DNA of 49,222 bases from Gammaproteobacteria bacterium (GTDB lineage: Bacteria > Pseudomonadota > Gammaproteobacteria > Burkholderiales > Burkholderiaceae_B): contig JAURJT010000016.1 in assembly GCA_030832095.1 (NCBI GenBank), forward strand, positions 1 to 49,222, in the 5' to 3' direction. Below the pieces are notes generated by a model that was given only the letters and a program-made list of their open reading frames with translations, had not been told where the DNA came from and did not search any database. Each line of letters starts with the position of its first letter. The first letter of the stretch is position 1. Below are positions 1 to 7,135 of the stretch, piece after piece. Made by a program: the position numbers and the translations under genes.

Positions 1-92
1 GCCACCTGCAAAAATTATCTGACCTCGGCTGAAACGCGTAGAGCACCAATGGAAAAATGCGCAAGGTATGCGGTGTACGCTGAGGTAGCAAG

Positions 93-404
93 ATGAACAC
101 ATTCATTTGTCGTGTCGCGCTCTGTTGCATGTTGACGTTGGGCGCGCTCTCGACGCTGAGCGCTCAGCCCGCCGAGATTTTTAAACCGCTCAAGGTCGGC
201 CAGCATATCAATATCACCTCGGTGAACGGCGGGGTTGAATTGTCGCTACTCGATGACGGTGTGCTGCCAAGCGGCTATGTGGTGATCGAGCTTGGCTCAA
301 CCTATTTGTTGGTCGAAGACTACATAAAAATCACTCGCACTTGGATCCCAGTGACCTCGATTGTGAAAGTGACGCACACTCGTTTACCTAAGCCTATTCG
401 TTGA
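93..404 (+). CDS. Small secreted protein of unknown function
   Basis: 103 residues. The first 24 or so residues form a clear Sec signal peptide (basic start, hydrophobic stretch, Ala-Gln cleavage area), so the mature protein of about 80 residues should be periplasmic. The remainder is rich in beta-forming residues (repeated Val/Ile/Thr) with no cysteine pairs or catalytic motif that I can recognise. A GAGG-type ribosome site lies about 7 bases before the ATG. It precedes the HIT gene by 22 bases in the same direction and may be co-transcribed with it. I do not recognise a family; the signal peptide is the only solid inference. Confidence 0.6.
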   Translation: MNTFICRVALCCMLTLGALSTLSAQPAEIFKPLKVGQHINITSVNGGVELSLLDDGVLPSGYVVIELGSTYLLVEDYIKITRTWIPVTSIVKVTHTRLPKPIR

Positions 405-426
405 GGCGATCAACTGAGAACATTTC

Positions 427-870
427 ATGAACGAATCAACTGGTGATACACGAGAGCCTCAGCCTGAGCACGTCGCTGATTGTTTATTTTGTGATGCACA
501 ACTCACAGACCGCGCACGTATCGTTGAAGAAAACGAGCTTGCCTACGCGACGCGCGATGCGTATCCCGTGACGCCTTTTCATACCTTGTTTATTCCAAAG
601 CGACACACTATTGATTATTTTGGTTTAACCGAGGCTGAGGTTGTTGCGATTCATGCGCTGATTCATTCGCAAAAGAAAATAATTGATGCGCTTGATCCGA
701 CCATTGGCGGCTACAACATCGGTATGAATTGCGGCGAAATCGCTGGGCAATCGGTCTGGCATTGCCATGTACATTTGATCCCAAGACGCTTGGGTGATGC
801 AGAATTTCCAAAGGGGGGGGTGAGGCACGTGATTCCCTGGAAGGGCAGTTACATCAATCCAAACAGCTGA
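427..870 (+). CDS. HIT family protein (histidine triad nucleotide hydrolase)
   Basis: 147 residues. The histidine triad His-x-His-x-His-x-x is at residues 112-116, followed by Leu-Ile-Pro-Arg-Arg, which is diagnostic for HIT hydrolases acting on nucleoside phosphoramidates or dinucleoside polyphosphates. An N-terminal Cys-x-x-Cys (residues 19 and 22) matches the zinc-binding variant seen in many bacterial HIT proteins. Length is usual for a single-domain cytosolic HIT protein. A run of eight G (813-820) lies in the coding sequence shortly after the triad, so slippage there would replace the last 15-20 residues. The exact substrate cannot be told from sequence. Confidence 0.9.
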   Translation: MNESTGDTREPQPEHVADCLFCDAQLTDRARIVEENELAYATRDAYPVTPFHTLFIPKRHTIDYFGLTEAEVVAIHALIHSQKKIIDALDPTIGGYNIGMNCGEIAGQSVWHCHVHLIPRRLGDAEFPKGGVRHVIPWKGSYINPNS

Positions 871-1054
871 TCAACTGGCCAATCGATCAGCGCCGGGTTC
901 TCATCTTCGGGTAAGAAGAATCAATCTGAAGCAAACGCACCGTGTTGCTGTGGTGCAAGGCCTTGGGCGGTAACCTGAGGCTGCTTGTTCACGACTTGTT
1001 GTTCTATTACACCGCAAAGTTATCGATCTGTATAATATAATTTAAATATATATC

Positions 1055-1071
1055 TATCTGTTTTACAGATA
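1055..1071. promoter_or_regulatory. Perfect 7-3-7 dyad containing ATC-N9-GAT, candidate LysR-type site
   Basis: TATCTGT and ACAGATA are exact reverse complements separated by TTT, in an AT-rich stretch 60-76 bases before the start of the LysR-family gene. It contains ATC-N9-GAT (1056-1070), which fits the T-N11-A type dyad bound by LysR proteins and resembles the spacing of Nac/Cbl sites. Autoregulatory function is inferred from position only. Confidence 0.4.
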
Positions 1072-1130
1072 TATTCGTAGCTCGTAGTGAGGTGCTTTGA
1101 ATTTTTGTCTTGGTTGCTTAGGTCTCTTAA

Positions 1131-2162
1131 ATGGAACTCAGACAACTTCGCTACTTTTTAGCTATCGCTGAACACGGCACGTTTTCAAAGGCGGCCAGTA
1201 AAGTGTTTGTGGCGCAGTCTGCACTGAGTCATCAGTTAGCGTAGCTCGAAGACGAGCTCGGTGCGCGATTATTTGAGCGCTCTCGTCGCGGGGTAGAGCT
1301 CACCGAAGCGGGTGTGGTGTTTCACACCTATGCGACCTCAATTTTGCGCCAAGTCGAAGATGCTGCCTCAAGTGTCGCTGGGCTAACCGATTCACCCGCA
1401 GGTAAAGTGGTGTTTGGGATACCGCACAGTGCTTCTCACGCGTTGGCCTTGCCCTTGTTGAAGGCTGTGCGCGAAGAGCTTCCGAAAGTGCAGCTTGAAC
1501 TGACCGAAGAGTTAACCGGCAACTTAACCCGTCAGCTGTTGGCGGGCTCGTTGCACATGGCGATTTTGTTTGATGACGGCACGCTTGAAGATTTTATTGC
1601 AGAGCCTTTGGTGTCTGAGAAGATGTCGCTGATCTATCGTCCAGAAACTGTTTTTCAAAAGACGAGGGTGAACGTTAAGACAAGTTCTGCCAGTCAGGCG
1701 GGTCTTCAGGCAACACGGGCAACAAGCAAGGCTCACTCGCAAACAAAACCCGTTGCCAAAGCCAGTATTTCATTTCGTGATGCCTTGGCTAAGCCGCTGA
1801 TTTTGCCTGCGCAGCCACACGGCGTGCGGCCATTGATTGAGCAGCAAGCGGCTCGGGCGGGTTTGCTTGCACCGAATGTGGTCGCCGATATCAGTTCTAT
1901 CAGCATCTTGCGCACCTCGTTGCTAGCGGGCCTGGGGTGCACGATCTTGCCTGTCATGCCCTTAAAAGCCGAGCTCGACAGCGGGGCCTTAGTTGCCCTG
2001 TCGATTCGTGCCCCGGGTGTTCAACGGGTGGTGGCACTATGCCGCTCGCGCCACATCCCACTTTCAACCGCCGCGGCCTCGGTCGGTGCGCTCACGGCCA
2101 AGGTGGTGCGTGCGCTTTGCCAACAGGGCTTATGGGTGGATGGGCGTTATGTTGGTCGCTAA
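1131..2162 (+). pseudogene. LysR-family regulator (Nac/Cbl-like) interrupted by an amber codon
   Basis: Reading from the ATG at 1131 gives a classical LysR N-terminal winged helix, but codon 38 is TAG (1242-1244), exactly where related proteins commonly have Gln in the Ser-His-Gln-Leu-Ala-Gln-Leu-Glu helix. A single C-to-T change explains it. The frame is then open for about 300 codons and encodes the rest of the helix-turn-helix and a full LysR effector domain ending at 2162. An internal start (for example 1314) would lack the DNA-binding domain. The effector domain also carries a Ser/Thr/Ala/Lys-rich insertion at about codons 180-210. The stop overlaps the convergent senA stop by 4 bases. 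Either a true recent pseudogene or a sequence error; no sign of a suppressor tRNA here. Confidence 0.75.
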
Positions 2163-3337
2163 GTCGAGCAAGTCCTGAAGCCTGAGTAGATGTCGCGGCG
2201 CTCGGGGGTAAAGAAATTGCGGTACTGCACATGCCGTAACACCGAGTGCGTGACGGCAGCGGCACCGCGTAAAACTTTGCGTGTACCAAACCACGGGGCT
2301 GAGTACTCGGCGTAGGGATGCACCACAAAGCCGTCAAAAGGTTCAAAGGTATCTTGTGTCCATTCCCAAACCTCGCCCCAGTTAAAGTTTGGGGTAGTGC
2401 GGGCTGCGCAATCCCATTCGGCCTCAGTGGGCAAGCGGCGCTGTGCCCAGGCGCAATAGGCTTGGGCATCATCCCAAGAGAGATGAACCGCTGTGTCTTG
2501 CATGTTCATGGGCGCCCAGACGCCAAAGGTTTGAATCTCGAAGCTTGAAGCAGTTTGACGAACATAGAGCGGTAAGCGATGCCCGGAAGCTGCGATAAAC
2601 GACATATATTGTGCCCAGCAAACAGGCTCTAAGTCGATTTCAAACGTTTTGAGCGCCAGTGGGCGAGCGATGAGCTCGTTATCAAAACAAAACTGATCTG
2701 CTGCAGAACCTAGTGTCCAAGACTGAGCGGGCAGGCGTGTAGTTGTCTGACGCGACCGAGGCTGGCTGGCGCCGGCTTTCGCAAGAGTACTAGCGTTAGC
2801 GATTTCGCCAGTGGTGCTGTTTGCGTGGTCGCTTACCCACATGGGGTTAAAGGGTATTGCCAGTGCTTGTGCCATATAAGCGCTTGCTTCAAGGTGCATG
2901 GCTTCGTGTTGTAACACCAGCCAGTAAAAATACAGTGTCGGGCCGCTCTGGGCGTCAACCTGTAACAGCGCGAGAGTTTGCTCCAGGGTCTGTTCAGCGT
3001 ACGTTAGGCAAGTCTCGCGTGTCAGAAGTGCTTGATCCCAGCGCGTCACGTGTTGTACTTTAGCGCTGTCAAACCATTGTTCAGACGTGATGAGCAAAGA
3101 CGTATTTTGAGGACGCCCGATTTGCCAATCCGTGCCCTCAGATCGATGCTTGTTGCGGCCGACCCAGTATTCTTGAAACCAGGCGATGTGACCGAGCTCC
3201 CAAAGCGGTGGATTGAGCTCTGGCTGATAGGGGATGCACAGTAGATTGGCGCGCTCATACGCTCGAAACGCGCTGAGCGTATGTGTACGCAGTTCTTGTA
3301 GTGCCGCGGTAAGCTCTTTCGCTTTAGCCTGACGCAT
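2159..3337 (-). CDS. senA: Selenoneine synthase SenA (EgtB-like iron enzyme)
   Basis: 392 residues from the ATG at 3337. An N-terminal DinB-like domain carries the iron ligands of the EgtB fold: a lone His near residue 50 and His-x3-His-x-Glu at about residues 144-150. The C-terminal formylglycine-generating-enzyme/C-type lectin domain has Trp-Glu-Trp-Thr and the Tyr-Arg-Asn-Phe-Phe...Ser-Gly-Phe-Arg ending. EgtB proteins join a sulfur donor to hercynine; SenA homologues join a selenosugar to hercynine. The SenA call rests mainly on context: it is divergent, with only 18 bases between start codons, from a SenB-type glycosyltransferase and a selenophosphate synthase, the known sen gene set. 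No egtD (hercynine synthesis) is in the window. An EgtB acting on a sulfur donor is the main alternative. Confidence 0.85.
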   Translation of the reverse strand: MRQAKAKELTAALQELRTHTLSAFRAYERANLLCIPYQPELNPPLWELGHIAWFQEYWVGRNKHRSEGTDWQIGRPQNTSLLITSEQWFDSAKVQHVTRWDQALLTRETCLTYAEQTLEQTLALLQVDAQSGPTLYFYWLVLQHEAMHLEASAYMAQALAIPFNPMWVSDHANSTTGEIANASTLAKAGASQPRSRQTTTRLPAQSWTLGSAADQFCFDNELIARPLALKTFEIDLEPVCWAQYMSFIAASGHRLPLYVRQTASSFEIQTFGVWAPMNMQDTAVHLSWDDAQAYCAWAQRRLPTEAEWDCAARTTPNFNWGEVWEWTQDTFEPFDGFVVHPYAEYSAPWFGTRKVLRGAAAVTHSVLRHVQYRNFFTPERRDIYSGFRTCST

Positions 3338-3355
3338 CAATTTTAGTGACCTTCA

Positions 3356-4333
3356 ATGTTTATAGCCTCGCAAACTCGCAAGCTCAATGTTGTCATTGTA
3401 AGTCCGGCACTAGCGAGCGCCAACAACGGCAATTGGCAGACCGCTAAGCGTTACGCCAACCTGCTCTCAAAGAACTTTTCAGTACGCATCCTGCAAGAGT
3501 GGGATGGCGCTCAGACCGACGACGTGTTAATCGCATTGCATGCGCGTCGCAGCTACTCGTCGATTGCATCTTGGCATGCAACCCGCGGTTCTAAAGGCCT
3601 GGTCGTGGTGCTCACCGGTACCGATCTCTATCGCGATATCAAGCAAGATCCACAGGCGCGGCAGTCGCTGCAGTGGGCCGCACGACTTGTGGTGCTGCAA
3701 GGGGCGGGTGTAGCCGAGTTGCCGGCTAAGTTACGCGACAAAACTCGAGTGTTATTTCAATCGACAACCACTCGACAGACTTTGCCAAAAACCAACCGTC
3801 GTCTGCGAGCGGTGATGGTGGGTCATTTACGCTCTGAAAAATCTCCCCAAACTTTTTTTGAGGCAGCTGCGGTATTGGCAACGCACAACGACATTGACCT
3901 GCACCATATTGGTGGCGAGCACGACTTGGCTTTAGCGCAACAGGCGCATCAAACGGCGTCTCAATATCCAAATTACCAGTTTTTGGGTGCGCGTAGCCAT
4001 GAACAAACCCGCCGATATATTCAACGCTCGCACGTGCTGGTTCACGCCAGTGTGATGGAGGGTGGCGCCCATGTGATTATGGAGGCCGTTTGCAGCGGCG
4101 TTCCAGTGCTTGCCTCACGGATCGCTGGCAATATCGGGATGCTAGGGGAAGACTATGAAGGATTTTTTAAAGTGGGTGACGCGCACGGATTGGCGAGCTT
4201 GTTATTGAAGTTTAGAAATGAACCAGCGTTTGTGGCGCAATTACAAGGGCAGTGTGCCTCCCGCGCCCCTTTATTTGAGCCTGCTCATGAACGTGGTGGA
4301 TTGATTACAATCGTTCAAAACCTCTTACCCTAG
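3356..4333 (+). CDS. senB: Selenosugar synthase SenB (TIGR04348-like glycosyltransferase)
   Basis: 325 residues, GT-B glycosyltransferase. The N-terminal half opens with a beta strand and the Gly-Asn-Trp-Gln-Thr-Ala segment typical of this family; the C-terminal half has the family 4-like nucleotide-sugar site (His-Ala-Ser-x-Met-Glu-Gly-Gly followed by Glu-Ala-Val-x-Ser-Gly-Val-Pro-Val). In the sen pathway SenB couples selenophosphate with a UDP-sugar to give a selenosugar, the selenium donor for SenA. The stop codon overlaps the ribosome site of the downstream selenophosphate synthase (gap 8 bases), so the two are surely one transcript. No clear ribosome site precedes this ATG. The function rests on linkage with senA and selD. 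Confidence 0.83.
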   Translation: MFIASQTRKLNVVIVSPALASANNGNWQTAKRYANLLSKNFSVRILQEWDGAQTDDVLIALHARRSYSSIASWHATRGSKGLVVVLTGTDLYRDIKQDPQARQSLQWAARLVVLQGAGVAELPAKLRDKTRVLFQSTTTRQTLPKTNRRLRAVMVGHLRSEKSPQTFFEAAAVLATHNDIDLHHIGGEHDLALAQQAHQTASQYPNYQFLGARSHEQTRRYIQRSHVLVHASVMEGGAHVIMEAVCSGVPVLASRIAGNIGMLGEDYEGFFKVGDAHGLASLLLKFRNEPAFVAQLQGQCASRAPLFEPAHERGGLITIVQNLLP

Positions 4334-4341
4334 GAATCTAC

Positions 4342-5391
4342 ATGGCTAACAATGAACCTCGTCTGACCTCACTTTCGCATGGCGGCGGCTGTGGATGCAA
4401 AATCGCGCCTGCAGTGTTGTCTGAGATTTTAAAAGGCACCTTGCAAATGCCGATTCCGAAAGAGTTGATGGTAGGGATCGCCACGGCAGATGATGCAGCC
4501 GTGTACAAAATCAACGATGAGCAAGCGTTGATCGCAACAACTGATTTTTTTATGCCGATTGTTGATGATCCTTATGACTTTGGTCGCATCGCGGCAACCA
4601 ATGCCATCAGTGATGTCTATGCCATGGGCGGCAAGCCGATTTTGGCGCTTGCCTTGGTTGGCATGCCGATCAATGTGTTATCTACCGACACAATCGGAAA
4701 AATCCTTGCCGGTGGTGCCTCTGTGTGCAATACAGCCGGTATCCCGATCGCAGGTGGCCACACGATTGATTCAGTCGAGCCCATTTATGGCTTGGTGGTG
4801 TTGGGCTTGATTCATCCTGATCGCGTCAAACGTAATGACGGTGCGCGTAAGGGCGACGTGATGGTGCTTGGTAAACCTATTGGTGTCGGGATTTTATCGG
4901 CTGCGCTCAAAAAAGAAGCGTTAGATGCAACCGGTTATGAATCGATGCTTTCTAATGCAACCAAGCTCAACACCCCAGGCCCTGAACTCGCCGAGTTGTC
5001 GGGCGTGCACGCTTTGACCGACGTCACAGGCTTTGGTCTGGCTGGCCATGCATTAGAGATTGCTCGTGGCGCTAAGTTAAGCGCGCACATCAAATGGGCA
5101 GATGTTCCTTTGCTGCCTAACGTATCGGCCTTGATTAAAGCTGGGATGGTGACGGGTGCCTCGGGCCGCAATTGGGACGGCTATGGTAAAGAGATTAAGC
5201 TTGCGGCGGGCCTGCCTGCTGATTGCCAGACCTTGTTATCTGACCCGCAAACAAGCGGTGGGTTGTTGGTGTGCTGTTCGCCTGAGGCCGTACCTGAGGT
5301 GTTAGCAGTCTTTGGTCGACATGGTTTTAACGACGCTGCCGTAATTGGTAGCATTGGCGAGGCGCAAGCAACGCGCCTGTTGATCGAGTAA
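4342..5391 (+). CDS. selD: Selenide, water dikinase (selenophosphate synthase), SelD/SenC
   Basis: 349 residues, full length for SelD. The N-terminal glycine-rich loop contains Cys17 and Lys20, the same positions as the essential pair of E. coli SelD, so this is the cysteine and not the selenocysteine form. Asp-rich ATP/Mg motifs (Ala-Asp-Asp-Ala-Ala, Thr-Thr-Asp-Phe-Phe) and the C-terminal Asp-Pro-Gln-Thr-Ser-Gly-Gly segment of the PurM/SelD fold are present. It makes selenophosphate from selenide and ATP. Coming directly after senB with an AGGA ribosome site, it fits the SenC role of feeding selenoneine synthesis; it may also supply selenoprotein or selenouridine synthesis if it is the only selD in the genome. 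No selA or selB is in the window. Confidence 0.95.
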   Translation: MANNEPRLTSLSHGGGCGCKIAPAVLSEILKGTLQMPIPKELMVGIATADDAAVYKINDEQALIATTDFFMPIVDDPYDFGRIAATNAISDVYAMGGKPILALALVGMPINVLSTDTIGKILAGGASVCNTAGIPIAGGHTIDSVEPIYGLVVLGLIHPDRVKRNDGARKGDVMVLGKPIGVGILSAALKKEALDATGYESMLSNATKLNTPGPELAELSGVHALTDVTGFGLAGHALEIARGAKLSAHIKWADVPLLPNVSALIKAGMVTGASGRNWDGYGKEIKLAAGLPADCQTLLSDPQTSGGLLVCCSPEAVPEVLAVFGRHGFNDAAVIGSIGEAQATRLLIE

Positions 5392-5425
5392 TGCTCAAGC
5401 TTGGTATTTGGCGCGAGCCACAAAA

Positions 5426-7021
5426 ATGACCCACGCTCGGTCACCTTTGGCGCGGCGAAGCATGCGCGCGCTCGACGCTTGGCTTGGGCGATTGGGTTGT
5501 TTGGGTGTATTGCTGCTGGCGCAGGCGTTGATACAGGTCTCGCTTGCTCAGCCCTTAGTGGTTGGTTCAAAGCGCTTTACCGAGTCATATATTCTTGGCG
5601 AGATTGTCAGTCAAGCAATTACCGCTGCCGGCCACGATCGTGTCGTGCTGAAGTCTGGTATGGGTAACACCGGTATCTTGTTGTCGGCTTTACGCAGCGG
5701 TGAAATAGATCTCTACCCTGAATACACCGGCACCATTACGCGAGAGATTTTAAAAACCGAGCAGGTCCTATCCCTTGCAGAGATCAACGCGCGCCTCTTG
5801 CCAACCGGGCTTCAAGCAGGTGTCTTGCTTGGCTTCGATAATTCGTACGTCTTGGCGGTTCGTCGTGACGTTGCCGAAAAATTACAACTGCGTTCTATTT
5901 CCGATTTAGCGAAACACCCCAGCTTAGTTTTGGGCTTGTCGCATGAGTTCATTGGTCGTAGTGATGGCTGGAAGGGCTTGGCGAACAGATATCAATTGGG
6001 CAAACTCTCACCCAAGGGCTTAGATCACGGCCTGGCGTACGAGGCGATCAGGGCCCGACAAATCGATGTCATGGACGCCTACGGCACAGATTCGAAGTTA
6101 CTGCGCGATCGACTTGTGGTGCTGCAAGATGATTTGAATTTTTTCCCAACGTATGACGCACTTTTGTTATACCGCTCAGATGTGCCAACCCGGTTTGCGA
6201 GCACCTGGAAAGTGCTGTCTGCGTTGCAGAACACAATTTCTCAACAGACGATGGGTGAGCTAAATGCCCGGGCTGAAGTCGATGGCCAGTCTTTTGCTGC
6301 CGTCGCTCGCGATTTTTTACAACAGCAGGCTCAGGGCGACAAAAAACTCACGACAAATATCAGCGGGGCAGCCTCTGAGAGGGTGTCGACTCGACAATCT
6401 TTTATGCACGTGTTGTTCGGCTCTGATTTTTGGCGGTTGTGCGCGCAGCATCTGTTCTTGGTAGTGGTGTCTTTGCTTTTAGCGGTCGCTGCAGGAATCC
6501 CCTTGGGCGTGTTAAGTTTTTATCGGCCAGGGGTGGGGCAGGTTGTGTTGTCTGTCACCAGTGTGATTCAAACGATCCCGTCACTTGCACTGTTGGCCTT
6601 TTTAATTTCTTTGTTTGGTTTAATCGGAACAATTCCGGCGATCGTGGCCTTGTTTTTATATGCACTGTTGCCGATCATACAAAGTACGCACGCTGGGTTA
6701 AGCGAGATCTCGCCTTCGATGCGTCAAGCTGCGACTGCCTTGGGGCTTGGCGCTCGCGATCAACTCTGGTTTATTGAATTGCCTTTGGCGCGCACCATGA
6801 TTTTGAGCGGTATTAAAGTGTCAACTGTGCTGAGTGTAGGTACGGCAACGATCGCCGCTTTCGTGGGGGCTGGCGGTTTTGGCGAACGTATTGCGCAAGG
6901 CTTAGCGCTGAATGACACTTCGATGCTCTTGGCCGGAGCTATCCCGTCAGCAGGTTTAGCGTTGCTGATGCAATACGGGTTTTATGTGTTTGAACGTCGA
7001 TTGAATCGACACACCAAGTAA
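5426..7021 (+). CDS. Betaine-type ABC transporter, receptor-permease fusion (OpuBC/EgtU-like)
   Basis: 531 residues from the ATG at 5426; a TTG at 5408 would add six. Order: membrane anchor or signal (about residues 15-42), an OpuAC/ProX-type ligand-binding domain (about 43-300, starting Gly-Ser-Lys-Arg-Phe-Thr-Glu-Ser and with Tyr-Pro-Glu-Tyr-Thr-Gly-Thr), then an OpuB-type permease domain of five or six helices with the EAA-like loop near Met-Arg-Gln-Ala-Ala-Thr-Ala-Leu-Gly. Such systems import quaternary ammonium compounds. It follows selD by 34 bases in the same direction, so it probably belongs to the sen operon and may carry selenoneine, ergothioneine or hercynine, all trimethylammonium betaines. 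EgtU fuses similar domains in the opposite order. No cognate ATPase is adjacent. Glycine betaine or choline uptake is the plain alternative. Confidence 0.8.
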   Translation: MTHARSPLARRSMRALDAWLGRLGCLGVLLLAQALIQVSLAQPLVVGSKRFTESYILGEIVSQAITAAGHDRVVLKSGMGNTGILLSALRSGEIDLYPEYTGTITREILKTEQVLSLAEINARLLPTGLQAGVLLGFDNSYVLAVRRDVAEKLQLRSISDLAKHPSLVLGLSHEFIGRSDGWKGLANRYQLGKLSPKGLDHGLAYEAIRARQIDVMDAYGTDSKLLRDRLVVLQDDLNFFPTYDALLLYRSDVPTRFASTWKVLSALQNTISQQTMGELNARAEVDGQSFAAVARDFLQQQAQGDKKLTTNISGAASERVSTRQSFMHVLFGSDFWRLCAQHLFLVVVSLLLAVAAGIPLGVLSFYRPGVGQVVLSVTSVIQTIPSLALLAFLISLFGLIGTIPAIVALFLYALLPIIQSTHAGLSEISPSMRQAATALGLGARDQLWFIELPLARTMILSGIKVSTVLSVGTATIAAFVGAGGFGERIAQGLALNDTSMLLAGAIPSAGLALLMQYGFYVFERRLNRHTK

Positions 7022-7060
7022 CGAGCTGCGCTGACACCCACCTCGTTTGGGATGAGGTCA

Positions 7061-7135
7061 ACGCTTTCAGGACGCTTCGCTGCTGCTCAGCGGGTCAGAT
7101 TAACGCTTCCAGGTCGCTTCGCTACTGCCCAACGG
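7061..7135. repeat. Imperfect direct repeat of a 33-base unit at the 3' end of the CoA-transferase gene
   Basis: Bases 7061-7093 and 7103-7135 match at 28 of 33 positions. The second copy encodes the last codons of the CoA-transferase on the minus strand; the first lies just past its stop codon and would encode a similar peptide. It looks like a small decayed duplication of the gene end. Confidence 0.6.

Noticed and set aside
4390..4401. Possible selenocysteine codon in SelD
   Set aside because: The active-site position reads TGT (Cys), and no in-frame TGA interrupts the gene.
5181..5570. 129-codon minus-strand frame across the selD end
   Set aside because: Antisense to selD and the transporter start; no ribosome site, no recognisable domain.
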